The position numbers and the translations under genes were made by a program. A stretch of 43,504 nucleotides of DNA from Lichtheimia corymbifera B2541. Its lineage: Eukaryota; Mucoromycota; Mucoromycetes; Mucorales; Lichtheimiaceae. Every line of letters starts with the position of its first letter. Within the stretch, counting starts at the first letter, position 1. The DNA is taken from positions 1 through 43,504 of the forward strand of contig JNEU01000873.1 in NCBI GenBank assembly GCA_000697475.1, in the 5' to 3' direction. Of the stretch, positions 23,401 to 32,854 are shown piece by piece. A model generated the notes under the pieces. The model searched no databases and was not told the DNA's origin. It saw nothing but the letters and a program-made list of their open reading frames with translations.

Positions 23401-25317
23401 GACTTTGAGCGTATTACGGGCTATTGTGAACAAATGGATATCCATCAACCTGCTGTCACGGTGCGTGAGGCATTGCAGTTTTCAGCCTACCTTCGTCAAG
23501 ATGCCGATGTACCAAAGGAAGAAAAGGATGCCTATGTGGAGACCATTCTTACATTGCTTGAGATGGAAGATATTGCGGATGCCCAGATTGGTGAAGTTGA
23601 GCTTGGTGTTGGTATCTCGGTCGAGGAGCGCAAGCGTTTGACGATTGGTATGGAATTGGTGAGCAAGCCCAAGCTATTATTTTTGGACGAACCCACATCT
23701 GGCCTGGATGCACAGTCATCATACAACATTGTGCGCTTTATTCGCAAGCTTGCTGATGCTGGTTGGCCTGTGCTATGCACGATCCATCAACCTTCCGCTA
23801 TCCTGTTTGAACATTTTGATCACTTGCTGCTTTTGGTGCGTGGTGGCAGAACCGCCTATCATGGTGAGATTGGCCCTGACGCACGCACAATGATTGATTA
23901 TTTCGAATCCAATGGTGGTCCCAAATGCTCCCCAGACGCAAATCCTGCAGAGTATATCCTTGAAGTGGTGGGTGCTGGTACAGCTGGCAAGGCGACACGT
24001 GATTGGGCTGATATTTGGGCCGGCTCACCTGAAGCAAAGGCACTGCAAGAAGAGCTCGATATCATCAAAGACCAAGCTGACATGAATCCAACGCGCCCTT
24101 CTTTGCAATATGCTACACCATTCACGACCCAATTCCACTTGGTGCTCAAGCGTATGCTTCTGGTCTATTGGCGTTCCCCTGAATACAACATTGGTCGATT
24201 TGCAACGCTCATGTTCAACTCTTTGCTTACCGGCTTCACCTTTTGGAAAATGTCAAACACCCAGACCGATATGCAGAATCGTATCTTTGCTCTCTTTGGT
24301 ACCTTTATCATGTCAAATATTCTGGTAAGTCACTTGCAACAATAGAATGTTATTGATACATGTGCCTAATGATATACCTTCCATTACAGATTATCTTGTC
24401 CCAACCCAAATTCATGACTGAACGACTCTATTTCCGACGCGAATATGCCTCTCGATACTATGGTTGGCTCCCATTTGCTTTATGCCCGATGCTTGTTGAG
24501 ATGCCTTATATCATCTTCTTTTGTAAGTGACTTTTTTCTCCTCTCGTGTGCCAAGGATCGACGTACTAATAATCAACGTTTTACAGCTGCTACTTACATG
24601 TGCGGATTTTATTGGACGGGTGGCTTTACCAATACTTCTGAGGCGTGTGGCTACTTTTTCATCTTGGTGGTGTTCTTTGTCTTTTATTCCGTTAGCATTG
24701 GCTTTTTGATCGCTGCCATTACTGAAAACCCCACGTCAGCTGGTAAGGATTGCGTTTTATAACAAACCATGAGCTGTGGACTGATCCATGATATTGTAGC
24801 TTCTATCAATCCTTTGGTTGCTTCCATCTTTATTCTCTTTGCTGGATTGATGCAGCCTGAAGCTTCGATGCCTTATTTCTGGAGAAAATGGATGTACTGG
24901 CTTGGTAAGCTATCATGTCATCTTTGATTATATTGGCAATGCAACTTACTTTTATGCAACGTAATAGATCCCTTCCACTATTACATTGAAGGACTTGCAA
25001 CAAACGAATTATCCAACGTCCAAGTCACGTGCAACTCGGATGATTTACTCACATTTAATCCACCACCCAATCAAACATGTGGTGAGTATATGGCGAACTT
25101 TTTCAACTCTGGCGGAAGCGGTTATATCGATAATCCCAATGATACTACGGCGTGCCAATACTGTGCCTACTCCTCTGGTACGGAGTTCTTTGAACAAAAC
25201 TTTGGATGGTCGGCTCAAAACAAATGGAGAGACCTTGGCATCATGATTGCATTTTTCGTTTTCGATCTCGCCATGTTGATCATTGTCTGCTACTTTAAAC
25301 GTAAACCTAAACGCTAG
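20437..25317 (+). CDS. PDR-type (ABCG) full-size ABC transporter
   Basis: Predicted 1444 aa from ten exons: 20437-20572, 20637-20842, 20903-22143, 22205-22377, 22431-22674, 22734-24324, 24390-24522, 24587-24742, 24800-24904, 24968-25317. The layout is (NBD-TMD)x2, typical of fungal PDR/CDR multidrug exporters. NBD1 has the PDR-type Walker A GRPGAGCTT (about 168-177, Cys in place of Lys), a canonical signature LSGGERKRLS and FDCSTRGLD. NBD2 has a canonical Walker A GSSGAGKTT (about 852), the degenerate signature ISVEERKRLTIG and Walker B LLFLDEPTSGLD. Each TMD shows hydrophobic helices; the last is FFVFDLAMLIIVCYF before a basic KRKPKR tail. An extracellular loop rich in Cys and N-glycosylation sites precedes it. 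The protein should export lipids or xenobiotics at the plasma membrane. Intron 1 uses a weak GTCATT donor, so the exon 1/2 junction is tentative. Confidence 0.94.
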
Positions 25318-25391
25318 ATAAGATTCAATAATATCATTCATTCAATTGCATTTTCGTATACATTTACATCCCCCCTGCTCATGTCATTTAA

Positions 25392-25397
25392 AATAAA
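25392..25397 (+). terminator. Poly(A) signal AATAAA for the PDR transporter gene
   Basis: An exact AATAAA lies 75 nt after the transporter stop codon in A/T-rich sequence, a usual distance for a fungal polyadenylation signal. Confidence 0.4.
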
Positions 25398-26158
25398 CTG
25401 CCCCTCCCCAACATTGTATCATATATACATCGTATCATCCCATGATCTTGAAGTACCTAAATGATTAGGCGTGTATCCATATTTATATCCTTTTGCCGAA
25501 TTACCGCGCAACGTTTTAGCAATGATTCAAACAAGCTATGTATCATAATAATACGCGGTATGCAAGGCTAAATCATTCATGCTATTCACTACACAAATGA
25601 AGCTAGCTTTGTTTCCCCATAACTACTAGCCTTTAATTTCGGAACACAAGCTACTATAGCTCGCTTGAGTATGGCATCATCGCACAGGGATTCATCTAGT
25701 CGTGCAATGACAAAGAGCTTGTATGATTAACAAGGGCATTGTTGTCCCCACAATGGTTCGAATTGTATAAACACCCCATGTACGCGATATAATGGAAGCA
25801 CCAGCAGTATGGTAAGAGCAATTCCCGGGTAATATGCTTTTTTTAGGACTTGAAAATTACCAGCTGTGGGAGCAGAGGAGATCAAAGAGGAGTAACTCAG
25901 TCATGTGTACACCTACGTTCATGTCTTTTTTGTCTCACATAGCGTAGCACACAAATCTATCAAATTAAGGCTGCCACGTGTTACAGGACGAATTTGCCAT
26001 CAGCATCCCTAAAGCCTCACTTTTTCAAGCATTTACTTTTTTGCTTGTTTCAAAGAGATCTATCGAGCTAGAATAGCCTTACATGTATCATTCCACACAA
26101 TGGTAGCATCTTCTAGAATCTTTATTCGCTTGAAAAAAACATGCTGGATATAATGGGC

Positions 26159-26189
26159 GTGTGTGTGTGTGAATGCTATGTGTGTGTGT
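26159..26189. repeat. GT dinucleotide microsatellite (interrupted)
   Basis: Two runs of GT separated by a short GAATGCTA interruption. It is a simple-sequence repeat in intergenic DNA with no evident function. Confidence 0.7.
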
Positions 26190-26732
26190 AAAATAGGGTC
26201 ATGCAACGCTGACCCTGAAATACGCCAGCTGCAGCGGGATCGACGTGCACATCCCATTTTGTGCCATATATACGATGTATGAATAGCCGTCGCACACGAG
26301 ATGTCTCACAGGAGTAATGTAACGTCTAGACCCAACATGTCTAGAGAGAGAGAGGATTGATTGCACCACCCATTGTATAGATTTCATTGTTTTTATGTCT
26401 CTCTCATCTGAACCAGGTGAGGGGAGGAAAAAAGCTCGAGGGGTGGTGTAGTCGAAGAGGGGGTTGGGTTGCATGCATTTCCATTGGCAATCACCAATAA
26501 TGATGTATATATCAAATGCAATCATTGTCAACACGAGGGGGATGACAGCCTACTGAGCCCGACAAACGTAATAGATCAAGCATCAGATGTCTGAGCTTTT
26601 GCTATAGTAAATGGACTGATTTCTAACTTGTTATCCATATCATCATGGAGTTTGAAAGCTGGCTCGTTGAAACTTGCTTTTTTCGCCCTTGTGCATCCAT
26701 CAAGCACACACCATTTCGCCCTTTCCCCTACA

Positions 26733-26740
26733 TATATAAA
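26733..26740 (+). promoter_or_regulatory. TATA box of the chitin deacetylase gene
   Basis: TATATAAA sits 165 nt before the ATG, followed by a C/T-rich initiator and leader and an ACAACAACATCATC start context. This looks like a strong, highly expressed promoter. Confidence 0.5.
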
Positions 26741-26904
26741 TTTACCTGATGTGGATGCATGATCCCCCCCCTCTTTCCCTTTACTTCCTTATTGACGGTC
26801 TCGCCTTTTGAGATACATACATCTTCCATCACTATCCTTGAATCCATCCTTTCTTCCCTTCCTCTCATTCCTTTCCTTTAAACAACTCTTACAACAACAT
26901 CATC

Positions 26905-28303
26905 ATGTACTGGAAGACTACCATTGCAGCTGCCTCTGCTGCCTTGCTTGTCGGTGTCAATGGTGCCGCAACCACTAATTACACCAGCTCCACTGATCCC
27001 ACCAAAATCACCATCCCTGATATCCCTCAAACTACCTCGCAAAATCCTACCGAGGAATGCGCTTGGTACGATTCCGAATTTGCATACGACAAGACTGCAT
27101 GGCCTACCGTATGGGAAGTAGCCACGAGCAATGGCATGAACACTAGCGCCGAGTTCCAAGCCTTGTATGATTCAATTGACTGGTCAAAGGCTCCCAAGAT
27201 CGATCCTAGAACTCTTGATCCTGCAACTGGTGGTCTTAACATGACAGGCTATGATCCCAAGGATCCCGACTGCTGGTGGAGTGCTTCCCAATGTGTTAAA
27301 CCCAAGTTGCCTGATGTCAATGCTGATATCTATGCTTGTGATGAACCCGAGACTCTTGGTTTGGTATGTCCTCCCAAAATGATCTTTTAATAGCCTTTGT
27401 ACTAAGATCATGTTGTAGACTTTTGATGATGGTCCCAACTGCTCTCATAATGCTTTCTACGACTTTTTGCAAGAGAAAAAGCAAAAGGCATCCATGTTTT
27501 ACATTGGTTCTAACGTCCTTGCTTGGCCCTATGGTGCACTCCGTGGTGTCAAGGATGGTCACCATATTGCTGGCCACACATGGTCTCATCAACTCATGAC
27601 CACTTTGTCCAACAAGGAAGTGCTTGCTGAGCTCTACTATTCTACCAAGGCCATCAAGTACGTGACAGGCCTCACTACGCGTTACTGGCGACCTGTAAGT
27701 GGATGGTTTGCACCGTAACGACTTTTTCAATTGAATATTAACTTCGTTGACTTATAGGCTCAAGGTGATATCGATGATCGTGTTCGTTGGATTGCTTCTC
27801 AGCTCAACCTTACTGCCATTCTCTGGAACATTGATACCGATGACTGGGCTGCCAATGCCGTTCCTGGTGTTACTACTGAAACTGTTGAACAAAACTACAA
27901 GGACTTCATTGAGATGGGCAAGAACGGTACCTTTAGCCAAAGCGGTGCCATTATTCTTTCTCACGAAATCAACAACATGACCATGTCCATGGCTATGGAG
28001 AACCATGATGCTCTTGCCAAGGCCTACAAGCATGTTATTGATGTCCCAACTTGCATGAACATTACCAACCCTTACGTTGAGAATTCTGTTACTTTCCCTA
28101 CCTTTGATGAATATGTCAAGTCTGCTGCTTCTGGTAGCAAGAACAATGGCGATAGCAAGAAGAATGGTGATGGTACCTCTACCTCTGGTGAAGCAGTCAA
28201 GAAGCAATCTGCTGGTGATGATGAAAGTGCAGCTTCTGGCAACATGATGGTCAATGGTCCATTGCTTATTGCTGCTTTGTTTGCCGTGGCCGCTTTTGCA
28301 TAA
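26905..28303 (+). CDS. Chitin deacetylase, GPI-anchored (CE4/NodB family)
   Basis: Predicted 426 aa from three exons: 26905-27363, 27419-27694, 27758-28303. An N-terminal signal peptide (about 1-21, MYWKTTIAAASAALLVGVNG) leads into an N-glycosylation-rich region. All five NodB motifs are present: TFDDGPN (D156/D157), H206-TWS-H210, RYWRP (241-245), a DTDDW motif and the LSHEI motif. The C-terminus has a Ser/Gly/Lys-rich linker, small residues (ASGN) and a hydrophobic tail ending in AALFAVAAFA: a GPI-attachment signal. The enzyme removes acetyl groups from nascent chitin to make chitosan, a major wall polymer of Mucoromycota. The complete metal-binding set argues for activity. It is probably located at the plasma membrane or wall. 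Confidence 0.95.
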
Positions 28304-28682
28304 ACATAAACACATAAACATCCTCTCTCTGTAGCAGTAGTATAGCAGCAACATAGTATTCCCGTGAACATTTTATACATTCACACCATCTTTTTACTTT
28401 TACTCATTCTCTACGTTGTCGCATGCCCTTAATGTATTGCTGCAAATTCACCATAATCAGATAAACCTTCCAAAACGATACAGCATTCATCATCTCTTAA
28501 CCGTGCGTTATGTAATAATAGGGGGTATCCCGTGGCAACAACCTGGATGAATTTGATTGGTCCACAATGTCCATCTTTTGCTGGATGAAATGCTCCTCAT
28601 TTCCCGACAACGCGCTTTTCAAACCCCCACACACCCAACTTTACTCTCTTACTCTCCCCCCGCCTTCCACCAAACAAGCATT
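28304..28682. other. Short intergenic region with the SEC61 promoter
   Basis: These 379 bases hold the chitin deacetylase 3' end and the SEC61 promoter. The last 70 bases are C/T-rich (runs such as CTCTTACTCTCC), a common feature of highly expressed fungal housekeeping genes. No gene is seen. Confidence 0.5.
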
Positions 28683-30391
28683 ATGGGTTGTAAGTTGATA
28701 TGAACAAGCACTAAAAGTTTATATCTCATACATATATCTTATAGTCAGGGCACTTAATCTTGTACGGCCGTTTATGGCTGTCCTTCCCGAGATTGCTACT
28801 CCCGATCGCAAGGTAAAGAGTCCATATAAAAAGACGGAGGATTGGAAGAGAATGCTCATGTCAGCGTGTATGGGTATTGTGGAATAGGTGCCATTTGATC
28901 AACGCGCTTTATGGACCGTGGTGACGCTCTTCATCTTTCTCGTCATGTCGCAAGTGCCATTGTATGGTATCATGTCGTCCGATTCATCTGATCCCTTATA
29001 CTGGATGCGTGTCATCTTGGCTTCCAACCGTGGTACACTCATGGAACTTGGTATTACGCCCATTGTCACCTCTGGCATGATTATGCAGTTGCTCTCTGGC
29101 GCCAATCTTATCCATGTGGACTATAGCCTCAAGGAAGATCGTGCCTTGTTCAGTGGTGCTCAAAAGTGTAAGTGGATGAGGAGGTGGATGGTTGGATGGT
29201 GGTCATTGTTCATAGCATAGCTAACCCCTGATTGACTCCCTTAGTGTTTGCTGTGTTGATCGCTATTGGTCAAGCTACTGTGTCCGTATTGACTGGATTG
29301 TATGGCAGCCCTAAGGAAATTGGTGCTGGTGTTTGCGTTCTCCTTGTGTTGCAATTGGTTGGTGCATCTTTGGTGACTATGTTGTTGGACGAACTTTTGC
29401 AAAAGGGTTATGGATTTGGCTCTGGCATCAACTTGTTTATTGCCACCAACATTTGCGAGACTATCTTCTGGAAGGCCTTGTCTCCTACCACCGTCAACCT
29501 TGGTCGTGGTGATGAACCTGAAGGTGCCTTGATTGCCTTGGTGCGTTTGTTGGTGTCGCGTAAGAGCAAGGCACGTGCTTTGAAGGAAGCCTTTTATCGT
29601 TCGCATCTTCCCAATGTGATGAACTTGATTGCTACCTTTGCCATCTTTGGTCTTGTTACCTATCTCCAAGGTTTCCGTGTTGAATTGCCTGTAAAGTCAA
29701 ACCGTGTTCGTGGCCAACGTGCTAGCTATCCTATCAAGCTGTTTTATACTTCAAGCATGCCTATCATGTTGCAATCGACTATCACCTCAAACATTTTCAT
29801 GATCTCCCAAATGCTCTACAAGCGTTTCGGCTCCAATGTCCTTGTTCGTGCCCTTGGTGTATGGGAACCTCTTGATGGATCTAATCAATGGTTCGCTCGT
29901 GGTGGTATTGCCTACTACTTGTCTCCTCCTCGCAGCTTGATTGAAGCTGTTTTGGATCCTATCCACACTGCAGTCTATATCGCCATCATCCTTACCATGT
30001 GTGCTCTCCTCTCCAAGACCTGGATTGAAGTATCTGGTTCCTCAGCTCGTGATGTTGCACGTGAACTCAAGGATCAACAACTTGTCATTGTCGGTTATCG
30101 TGATTCCTCCATGTACAAGGAACTCAAGCGTGTCATTCCTGTCGCTGCTTCCTTTGGTGGTGCCTGTCTTGGTGCCATTTCAGTCCTCGCTGACATGCTT
30201 GGTGCAATTGGTTCGGGTACTGGTATTCTGCTTTGCGTCACTATCATCTATCAGGTAAAATGGGATAAGGTGGAATGCCAGTTTGGATGATGTATATTAA
30301 TTGATTTTATTAGTACTTTGAAATGATCATGCGCGAGCAGATGGAATCGGGTATGGGAATGGAATCCATGATGGCCGGTAGCGGCTTGTAA
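28683..30391 (+). CDS. SEC61: Protein translocon subunit Sec61 alpha
   Basis: Predicted 480 aa from five exons: 28683-28689, 28745-28812, 28888-29167, 29245-30254, 30314-30391. The N-terminus ([18 protein letters not shown]) and the segments [29 protein letters not shown] and [15 protein letters not shown] are characteristic of eukaryotic Sec61 alpha, and the length is the usual one. It forms the ER membrane channel for co- and post-translational protein import, with about ten transmembrane helices. The first coding exon is only 7 nt (ATG GGT T), which the frame of exon 2 requires. The short C-terminal exon is rich in Met ([11 protein letters not shown]). An AATAAA lies at 30502. The gene converges with the small split gene at 30574-31512. 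Confidence 0.97.
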
Positions 30392-30501
30392 AACTCAATT
30401 CCTGCCAAAATCAATCGAGAGAGGGAGTAAAGAGAAAAAAACATCATGTTAATGTAATTGTACTAGAAAAGAAAAAAAGCTAGCTTAAAAAAAACAGATG
30501 T

Positions 30502-30507
30502 AATAAA
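30502..30507 (+). terminator. Poly(A) signal AATAAA for SEC61
   Basis: An AATAAA lies 111 nt past the SEC61 stop codon, within A-rich sequence. It is also only 67 nt from the 3' end of the convergent gene, so their 3' UTRs may overlap. Confidence 0.4.
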
Positions 30508-30573
30508 CGCATTGATAATGTTCCATGCATCCCACGATTTGTTTGAGCTTGATGAACATTTGACTCTGAGTAC

Positions 30574-31512
30574 TTATACGAGATGTCTAATATCAAAAGT
30601 GTAATATGAGTATACAAAATTGTCCACTAAGAAGCATATACATACCTGTGGCACACATGTTTTTGATGTATCAACCATTGAGAAGTACCAGCATAGGAAT
30701 CAACATGGTGGAGTAGGGCACTGCAAGGACGTTTGTCGGGTGAAACAAGTGGATTTCGTGGCATGATCAAGCGAGGTTGTGCAGAGGTTGAGAAATAGAA
30801 GATGTCCACTTGCAAGAGGTAGCTGATAGCGAAAACAAGTTGGTCACCGTGAACAGGGAGTATTGTTTTCCCTACTGCAAGATTGATCGCACTCGGTGTG
30901 CTTCCGTTGAGCATTGATATGATGGTAGATGCACAATCAGATAGCTGCTGTTGATGCATATCCACACGTAACCCCCTTGTTTGCAGTAGCTGCTGTTGCT
31001 TCTTAAGCACTTCATTCGTGTACTTATGTCACCTACAAAGGGTTCCCAATTTTCCCATCAGACTGGGGTTGCTTTTTATCTATAAATGATAGATATGCCT
31101 ACCACAAAGGATCCATCAAGGAACACAGCCAAGTGTCATTAGGCACCAGTGATCGAAGTGAGCTACGTAGGTGAACGCATGAGTACCCTCATTTTAGAAT
31201 CGCATAAAAACCATCCTTGAGACTTACTAAGGGCCATTGACTGATGATGGTATGCAGACAAGTAGAAAGAAAGGGTGTATAATAGTGTCGGTGACAACAG
31301 CCTTGTTTATATGTGAGTGGACGTGGGAATTGTTGTCATGATGGATCGAGCTGATAAAGTGGTCAAGCGACTTGGGGTATTGAGTCGAATTGATAAATCC
31401 ACCTGCGACCTGAGAGCTGATTTTTTTGTAGGTGACATAAGTAGGTCCTTTCAGGGTACTCAGCCCATTGGTACACGAGAATATTGTGGAGACGTTGGTT
31501 GAGTGCAGACAT
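30574..31512 (-). pseudogene. Small unknown gene split by a TIR insertion
   Basis: Minus-strand coding pieces are 31512-31442 (MSALNQRLHNILVYQWAEY...), 31020-30646 (TNEVLKKQQQLLQTRG... to ...HQKHVCH) and, after a 59-nt GTATGT...TAG intron, 30586-30574 (ending HLV, stop). Skipping 31441-31021 (the inserted element plus one TA copy) joins the first two in one frame as a continuous helical stretch, giving about 152 aa. With the element in place the frame runs into a stop at about 31363. No splice-site pair at the element ends restores the frame cleanly: the only phase-correct acceptor is AAG, and the donor would be weak. The gene may be inactivated, or removed from RNA in some unrecognised way. 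I do not recognise the family. An upstream GTAAGT...CAG pair suggests a 5'-UTR intron. Confidence 0.5.
31023..31441. mobile_element. 419-bp TIR element with TA target duplication (MITE-like)
   Basis: The left end CTTATGTCACCTACAAA is repeated as its exact reverse complement at the right end (31425-31441). TA flanks both sides (31021-31022 and 31442-31443), so the perfect inverted match is 19 bp in total. Short TIRs with a TA duplication are the hallmark of Tc1/mariner-like elements and their non-autonomous MITE derivatives. The interior has no transposase-like frame; its longest open stretch (about 110 codons, minus strand) looks accidental. Its position inside a reading frame that becomes continuous on removal supports a true insertion. 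Confidence 0.6.
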
Positions 31513-32000
31513 CTGATGAACATGTTTAGTATACACTTTGTGGTGTGACAAACATGCACTTACAGTGGCCGAGAGAAGAAGAGTCTGTGGTGACAACTTT
31601 GATGGGAATCATCATTCATGCATACCGGGTCAGCTGTCATCGATGAGCCTTACACGAAACCACGTGATATTGATGGTCCCCTGTTAAACAGCGCATACCC
31701 AGTCAAGGCACGCCCACCGATAATAGACTTTGAGTCACTCAGCCATCGCATGACAGCTGATAAAATACATTGGAATTGTAGTTGGAGTTGTGATGGCGCA
31801 TAGCACCGAGCAAGGATATGGATGGTGTATAGCAGGGTGATGCGGGAGAGGTGGCATATGGCTAGGGATGGTGCATATGCGTGAAAATGCAAACTAGAGG
31901 TGTGCATCAACTGAGTTCAATCAGGCATAAATAGCACAGGCCGAAATTCCCAGCTTCAAAAGGTTGATCCGCATTCTTTTTTCGTTCCACAACGTCCACA
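31513..32000. other. Divergent promoter region of the split gene and the SPRY gene
   Basis: No gene is supported in these 488 bases. A possible 5'-UTR intron of the minus-strand gene lies next to 31512 (GTAAGT donor near 31563). A TATA-like ATAAATA at 31926-31932 lies about 70 nt before the SPRY gene start. Confidence 0.45.
31926..31932 (+). promoter_or_regulatory. TATA-like element of the SPRY gene
   Basis: ATAAATA lies 68 nt before the ATG at 32001, a plausible core-promoter position. Confidence 0.35.
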
Positions 32001-32844
32001 ATGGCAATGCAAACTCTACGACGATCAGGGCGTCATATTCCTATTGTACCAAGATATATTGCAGAATACACAGTCTATGGTGAAGCCCATTCTCTTTGTT
32101 CCAGTCTCGACGAATTACCAACGCAACTCAACGCGCTTGACATGTCGTATAACCTCGATCTTCATGACAGCAATCTGCATGTGTTTTCTATCGGTAAGCA
32201 ATACCCAACAATATACATATTTATATGTGCAAATAATAATATGGGATGCTATCTTTAGGTGGTGGCAGTACAGACGACTATGCTGGCATTGTGCGATCGA
32301 ACCGACCCATACCTGAGTTGTGCGACATGTTTTACTTTGAAGCCAAAGTGATGGATGCTGGACGACATGGCTTTATCGTTGTTGGAGTATGTTCTGACCA
32401 AGCCGACCTTGAACAATTACCAGGATGGGGTACGGATACGTGGGGTTACCATGCCGATGATGGCCGTGCTTTTGATGGCAACAGTGGCAACGATCAAGGG
32501 CTGCCTTTTGGACCGGGATATACCGTATTGGACGTGATTGGATGTGGCATTGATATGCAGCGTCGTGATATCTTTTACACAAAGAACGGTCGTTTTATTG
32601 GAAGAGCTTTTCATGCCGTACGTTTTGGGATTGATTTACATCCATGCATTGGCTTAAATTCACCGGGGGAGTCCGTGGTTGTCAACTTTGGAAATCAACC
32701 CTTTGTGTTCGACATTGAAAAGTATATCAAGGTATGATTATTATTAAAGCATCCCGGGTCTATTGATACATTGGCTTATTACGCACATAGGATCAGCAAA
32801 TGAACAAGGTTCAACAACTCGAACAAAAGTACAGCAAGGATTGA
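32001..32844 (+). CDS. SPRY-domain protein (RanBPM/Ssh4-like SPRY)
   Basis: Predicted 239 aa from three exons: 32001-32193, 32259-32731, 32791-32844. Almost all of exon 2 is a SPRY domain of the Ran-binding-protein type: FYFEAKVMDAGRHGFIVVGV, WGYHADDGRAFDG, GPGYTVLDVIGCGID, DIFYTKNGRFIGRAF and IGLNSPGESVVVNFG. The short N-terminal part (about 65 aa) has no recognised motif, and the C-terminal exon adds a Gln/Lys-rich tail. SPRY domains bind protein partners, for example in GID/CTLH ubiquitin-ligase components or in the trafficking adaptor Ssh4. No LisH, CTLH or transmembrane segment is visible, so the role cannot be assigned. Its stop codon lies 10 bp from the stop of the convergent 697-aa gene. 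Confidence 0.9.
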
Positions 32845-32854
32845 ACAATTTTTT

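Larger units (their letters stand above)
25318..26904. other. Intergenic region between PDR transporter and chitin deacetylase
   Basis: I see no gene in these 1.6 kb. An AATAAA at 25392-25397 is a probable poly(A) signal for the transporter. A GT microsatellite lies at 26159-26189. A TATA box at 26733 and a long pyrimidine-rich leader (about 26765-26885) belong to the chitin deacetylase. Confidence 0.55.

Noticed and set aside
25755..25764. GGTTCGAATT resembling a tRNA B-box
   Set aside because: No matching A-box or acceptor-stem pairing was found at the right distances.
31045..31559. Minus-strand gene of about 130 aa inside the TIR element, with a GTAAGT...TAG intron and a distant OTU-protease-like look when joined to 30646-31010
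   Set aside because: The joined frame hits a stop before the 30646-31010 exon in every phase I tried, and the OTU catalytic motif (Asp-x-x-Cys) is not properly present. The insertion model explains the perfect inverted repeat and the restored frame.
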